This document shows positions 59,447 to 64,000 of a stretch of DNA of 64,000 nucleotides, piece after piece; position 1 is the stretch's first letter; each line of letters begins with the position of its first letter. This DNA is from Sesamum alatum (lineage: Eukaryota > Streptophyta > Magnoliopsida > Lamiales > Pedaliaceae). The translations under genes were made by a program, and so were the position numbers. The notes beneath the pieces were generated by a model. It did no database searches, was not told where the DNA came from, and saw only the letters and a list, made by a program, of their open reading frames with translations. Location of the stretch: the NCBI GenBank assembly GCA_034509735.1, contig JACGWO010000004.1, positions 20,751,395 to 20,815,394 of the forward strand, in the 5' to 3' direction.

Positions 59447-61697
59447 TGTAACGATATGTGGAAGCGCGATAATTAAAACAAGAAACGTAAAATTATGCAT
59501 AAATTACGGAATTTAAAGAAGCCGTTCAAGGGTGTTCCCTTGAACCTCCCGGGCGTTTGATGTATCTCATGAATAAAGGAAAATAAACATAAGAATTCAT
59601 GGAGGCCATAGGGTTGCAACGAAGAGAACAAAGAAACGTGACTCACCCATTGTAGTCTTTCTTCGTACTGCTACACGCATTGTTCCACGTTTTGCCACCA
59701 AAATCCCAAAGTAGGAACCCTCTAAATCGTCCACGCAATTCACCGAATCTGATTTCCGTGCTAGCAAGAGATCAAGAAGAATAAGGGAAGACGAATCAAC
59801 CTAGCGTTATAAATTAACGTGATTGATGCGTCTAGTGTTCCCTTGTATCAAAGACAAGGAAACAAAGGCTTTCTTGGAGTGAAGAGAGGAGATGGGACGA
59901 GATTGAGAGGGGGGTGCGGCCTTGTGTGTGTGTATATGAGATGAGAGTGTAGAGATTAGTATGTGTGTGTGTGTTTTGAGTATTTATAGGAAATATGTTT
60001 TCCTATTCATACTCAAAATCTCTTAAGAGAGGCACACTTGACTAGGATTTTGACCTAGTCTAATCCTAGTCAACCTAGGCGATGATTAAATCAAACTTAA
60101 TCATAGCCCTTTATCTCATCAAGCCTTTTAGAATCAGTCTCATCCCTTTCCTGCACGCGCAGCCATGGGCTGGCCGGATCTATCGCCCGCGTGCGCTGGG
60201 CGCGCTGCCTAGCCGTACACCCTGCGCAAGCAGCCGCGAGCTGGCCTGATGCGTCGCCCGCGCGCACTGGGCGCCGCTAGCCAGGCGGCCATGCACAGGC
60301 TCCCCTGCTTGTGCGCGCTGCCCAACTGAACGCGTTTGCCTGTTGCGCGCAGCCGACAACGCCCGCCTATTGGCTCTGCACGCCTGGCTGGGCGGTTGAG
60401 CACTTCGCGTGCGGTCAGCCGACATCTGCCGCTGTCGCCGTGTTCTATTTTCATCGATTCTTTCTGTCCCGTTTTCTCCAAGAAATCAAGAAAATAATTC
60501 AAGAATAATATGGAATCCATGATCCAAATTTTGAGTGCAAATTAACGCGATAAATCCTACAATTTACGACATGCTTTAAGACAGAAATTAAAGCCACGTA
60601 AAACATGCATATACACGTATAGCACATAAAACCCCAGGCCTGTACACCAAACCGAGCTCTGGTACCACTGTAATGATATGTGGATCGTCCCGGGAGGAAG
60701 CGCGAGTATGGAAGCACGATAATTAAAACAAGAATCGTAAAATCATGCATAAATTATGGAATTCAAAGAAGTCGTTCAAGGGGTGTTCCCTTGAACCTCC
60801 CGGGCATTTGATGTATCTCATGAATAAAGGAAAATAAACATATAGAATTCATGGAGGCCATAGGGTTTTAACAAAGAGAACAAAGAAACGTGACTTACCC
60901 ATTGTAGTCTTTCTTCGTACCGCTACACGCGTTGTTCCACGTTTTCCACCGAGATCCCAAAGTAGGAACCCTCTAAATCGTCCACGCAATTTACTGGATA
61001 TTGATTTCCGTGCTAGCAAGAGATCAAGAAGAATAAGGGAGGACATATCAACCTAGCGTTATGAATTAACATGATCGATTTCGTCTAGTGTTCCCTTGTA
61101 TCAAAGACAAGGAAACAAAGGCTTTCTTGGAATGAAGAGAGGAGAGGGGATGAGATTGAGAGGCGGGGTGCGGCCGTGTGTGTGTGTGTGTATGTGAGAT
61201 GAGAATGTAGAGATTAGTGTGTGTATGTGTGTGTGTGTGTGTGTGTGTTTTGAGTATTAAATTTATAGGAAACATGTTTTCCTATTCCTACTCAAACTCT
61301 CTTAAGAGAGGCACACTTGACTAGGATTTTGACCTAGTCAAATCCTAGTCAACCTAGGCTATGATTAAGTCAAACTTAATCATAGCCCTTCATCTCATCA
61401 AGCCCTCTAGAATCAATCTCGTCGATCCATGGAATATTTTAAATCCTATTTACAAAAATATTTGAGCCCAAATAATATTTCCATCTAGTTAAAGGCGGAA
61501 ATAGCCCATTCCCTAATTCCATAAATTCTATTTATGAGTAAAGTCTATTTAATCTAATTAAAGACTTCACACTCCAAGAAGAGAACCAATTTAATCTAAT
61601 TAAATTGTTCGATCTCCCGAAATTAATCCCAAATTAATTCCTCCAATACCGATAAATTGTGTGTGATTCTTTAGGTTCACCTCTCAACTAGATTTGA
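59447..61697 (-). mobile_element. Copia element F: two partial LTRs around a short leader
   Basis: Reverse orientation. The first LTR piece is 59447-60137 (edge TGTAACGATATGTGG), cut within U3. It is joined directly to leader with a GC-rich tract (about 60150-60440) and AT-rich sequence to the primer site at 60656-60667 (GCTCTGGTACCA, one mismatch). The second LTR runs from 60669 (TGTAATGATATGTGG) and loses family similarity near 61697. Both LTR pieces are close to each other and to B. The coding region is absent. A GT microsatellite lies at about 61177-61249. W-box motifs (TTGACTAGG and GGTCAA forms) recur near 60048 and 61318. Confidence 0.78.
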
Positions 61698-61889
61698 CCA
61701 AATTTCCCTCATCAAATGCCGGAATTCATCCGTAAGGAGAATTTGGTAATTTGAGAAATAAGGTGATTCCTACCTAAGGAATTAAGCCAATAATTGATTG
61801 TGTAAAAGTTTATCACATAAAATTTTACGCTATTTTCAAGTGAGTACATATACACTTCCTACTCTCTTTGCTTGTACCTTTTCTCATCT
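61698..61889. other. Unassigned spacer between element F and MITE 2
   Basis: No gene or recognised repeat is seen here. Confidence 0.4.
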
Positions 61890-61898
61890 TATTTTCTT

Positions 61899-62269
61899 GG
61901 ATAAAATTATAAAATTAGTCTCACGGATTACGATCATTTTAAACTTGATCCTATGCTTTATGAGACTTTAAATATAACTCCATGTTCTGTTAAAAGTTGT
62001 AAAAATAGGTCAAAATGTTGCACCACCAAAAAAAAAAAAACCCTTAACAAACGAACAACTGGCCATTTTCGTAACCCACGTGCACGTGACTTTCACGTGG
62101 GTTCTCCGCCATTAGTTTTAAGGTCTGATAGTGTTGGTCCTTTTCTTTGCAACATTTTGATCTCATTTATAATTTTTAACGGAACGTGGGATTATATTTA
62201 AAATCTCATAAAGTGTGTGGTTAAATTTGGAATGACCCTAACCTATGGGGTTATATTTGCAATTTTGCC
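61899..62269. mobile_element. Mutator-type foldback MITE 2, 371 bp, 9-bp TSD
   Basis: The termini are GGATAAAATTATA (left) and, inverted, GGCAAAATTGCAAATATAA (right), with arms matching all the way in; for example CTTTATGAGACTTTAAATATAA at left recurs inverted at 62190-62213. TATTTTCTT is duplicated at 61890-61898 and 62270-62278. The centre is a perfect palindrome, AACCCACGTG at 62073-62082 and CACGTGGGTT at 62094-62103, with another CACGTG core between. It carries no gene. The open frame 61953-62201 runs through the arms. Confidence 0.88.
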
Positions 62270-62714
62270 TATTTTCTTGGACAAGCTTTCTCATATGGAA
62301 ATGCCACGTTTCACGCGGTGAATGGCCCAGCTGACAGCGCAGTTTCGCTAGGCTTAACCACCCAGGTGCATTGTGCCCGATTCCCTCTCCTTTCCTCCTC
62401 TCCCTCTTCCCCACGCGGAAAATATTTTCCCCCCTCAAATCAATTTCCATTTCCCTTTTCTAAGTTTCTACACCCAACTTTCAATTTGGAAACTACACTT
62501 CTTTCTGTTTTGCTCTCAAATTGCAATACAGGCGGAAAATTATTTTTCATTCCATATCAGCTCAGTTGCATCTTAGGGTTTGTATTTCAAGTGGGAATAT
62601 TTTCCCATCTTCAGCTGGATTTGACCCTCTTAGGCTTTTCAGCCCATTTGCAATCACTGTGATTCGAGTGGTTTCTATTTGGCTTTTCTCTTTGGATGCA
62701 ATTTTTCCTGAATA
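62270..62714 (+). promoter_or_regulatory. Proximal promoter and 5' untranslated region of the GT43 gene
   Basis: This is the single-copy-looking stretch between MITE 2 and the start codon. A pyrimidine-rich block at 62378-62415, typical of plant leader regions, suggests transcription begins upstream of or within it. No convincing TATA box was found. The open frame 62318-62662 crosses this region but has no recognisable feature. Confidence 0.5.
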
Positions 62715-63541
62715 ATGGCTTCGATTCGGAGGACGCTGTCGCCCTACAACGATCGATCATATCCTAACGGATCCAGTAATCCATTTTCAGTGCAATCACC
62801 GTCGCAGAAGCTGCTTTCCCATGGCAGGACGACTTTTTCTCCTGTCCGTAGATTTATCACCGGAATTTTCCTCCAAAAGCACTACTCTCGAAAAAGTAAT
62901 CAGTTTTCCTGGAAGAAATCGCTTATCCGCTGCTTCCTGTTCTTTTTTCTAGGGTTTTTACTGGGCATGGCGCCGTTCAATAACGATTTTAATGAATTAA
63001 AGCAGCAGGATTTGAGAAACAGGGATTTCTCATTCGAAATGAAGCCTGCGGTAGTGAATGTTGAGAAGAATGTGGGTGATTTAAGTTTTGTGGAGAGACC
63101 CAAGGAGAATGATTTAATGGTGGATGCTGTTGAACTAGGTGTTGTTGAGAGGAGCGACAGAAATGAAGTTAAGAGGATTTTGGATTTTGTGCCTCGTAAA
63201 CAATTGATTGTGGTGACACCAACATACAACAGGGCTCTGCAGGCCTACTATTTGAATAGGTTAGGGCAGGTTTTGAGACTGGTAAGACCACCTGTGTTGT
63301 GGATTGTAGTGGAGATGAATGCAGCATCCATGGAGACTGCGGAGATTTTGAGGAATATGGGGATTATGTATAGACATTTGGTTTGCATGAAAAATTCTAC
63401 AGATGTGAAGGACAGGGGAGTGCACCAGCGGAATACTGCAATTGAGCATATTGAGAGGCACAGGCTTGATGGAATTGTGTATTTTGCAGATGATGATAAT
63501 ATCTATTCACTCGAGTTGTTTGAGAGCATAAGAGAGATCAG
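62715..63541 (+). CDS. IRX9H: Exon 1 of a GT43 glucuronoxylan xylosyltransferase (IRX9H-like), gene continues past window
   Basis: GT43 proteins of this type help build the beta-1,4-xylose backbone of xylan in the Golgi, as part of the IRX9/IRX14 system. The start ATG follows an in-frame TGA six bases upstream, and the N-terminus MASIRRTLSP is the form I know from IRX9H-type proteins. Residues about 69-86 form one membrane segment (RCFLFFFLGFLLGM), as in type II Golgi enzymes. The catalytic domain opens with LIVVTPTYNRALQAYYLNRL (about 164-183) and PPVLWIVVE, and contains HQRNTAIEHIE and the DDD motif in YFADDDNIY (259-261). The exon ends after about 275 codons at AG/GTTAGT (63541/63542), splitting the codon after REI. 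The later GT43 region with FGTWP is beyond the window. Distinction from other IRX9 members rests on the N-terminus and is less certain than the family. Confidence 0.87.
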
Positions 63542-64000
63542 GTTAGTTTTCAACACAAACTGTTCTGACATAATGTATACGATCTCTTTTGACTGCATAT
63601 AATAAGTTTATCTAGTGTGACATGAAAGTTTGTTCTTTTGACTTTGTGAGATCTACAATATAGGAAGAATGAGTATCATGGAGCATGTAAATGCTCTTTT
63701 GCTGTATCAGAGAAGCATAATAGGGACCTAAGAATTTGAGTATAACAGTTAGTTTCTGGAGAAGAATGGGATCTTCATTTTCAGACGAAGCTGTGGATTC
63801 TACTACTTTTCTTGTGATTATAGTCTGTGTGTGTGTGTATCTTTTTGTGTTATGAGAGAGAGGGTTGGTGAGCTCTATAAATAGAGACTTATACATTTTG
63901 TGATATTATTAGTGTCTAAGTCCTGCTCCGCTGTTCAATGGTCAAGTCTTGACAGTCATTGTTTTTTCTTTTTAACCAAAACAATTATCTTGAATTGGGA
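63542..64000 (+). other. Intron 1 of the GT43 gene (partial)
   Basis: This begins with the donor GTTAGT. It is T-rich, with several stops in the exon frame and a GT microsatellite near 63825-63838. No acceptor with GT43-like coding after it is seen before the window end. Open frames here are shadows. Confidence 0.75.

Noticed and set aside
62318..62662. 114-codon frame just upstream of the GT43 start
   Set aside because: Lies in the presumed promoter and 5' untranslated region, overlaps two other short frames and has no recognisable feature.

Overview
The window looks like a repeat-rich chromosome arm of a flowering plant, almost certainly a eudicot. The evidence is nested Ty1/Copia elements, a CACTA (En/Spm) transposon, an endogenous caulimovirid, Mutator-type MITEs, and the first exon of a plant GT43 xylan xylosyltransferase gene with a plant-like intron. 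No bacterial operon, rRNA, tRNA or CRISPR array was seen. The Copia gag type feels like those common in Lamiales, but that is an impression and not a demonstration.

Left third (1-22986): three layers of one long-LTR Copia family. Element A (2398-12719, plus strand) is complete. It has two 1975-bp LTRs, a TSD of CCTAT, an initiator-Met PBS, a polypurine tract and a gag-pol broken by four frameshifts. A sits inside element B (minus strand, from before position 1 to 20083), which is decayed. B abuts, and probably interrupts, element C (minus strand, 20084-22986), which has lost its coding region.

Middle (22987-39276): a CACTA fragment, then the LTR and pol tail of a Ty3/Gypsy element. Next comes an AT-rich degenerate tandem array (about 28.0-33.7 kb) carrying a 500-bp Mutator-type MITE with a 9-bp TSD. 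It is followed by a roughly 2.2-kb unit repeated about three times (33.7-39.3 kb).

39277-50785: a truncated endogenous pararetrovirus (Caulimoviridae) on the minus strand, with tRNA-Met primer site, movement protein, coat, zinc knuckle, protease and the start of reverse transcriptase. It is split by a 7051-bp CACTA transposon (43032-50082) with matching termini and TSD TAT.

50786-61697: a C-rich low-complexity tract and more Copia remnants. One is an LTR-LTR dimer with no internal domain (51858-56246, TSD CATTG) sitting inside another element's leader.

Right end: a 371-bp MITE with a central G-box palindrome (61899-62269) lies about 450 bp upstream of the only convincing host gene, the GT43 gene (exon 1 at 62715-63541; the rest runs off the window). 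Nothing suggests host genes working together. The window is mostly a record of successive insertions, and the order of several can be read directly. I found no clearly new functional system. The most unusual signals are the CG-alternating leader tract shared by the Copia family, the W-box cluster in its LTR, the LTR dimer, and the array and MITE structures.
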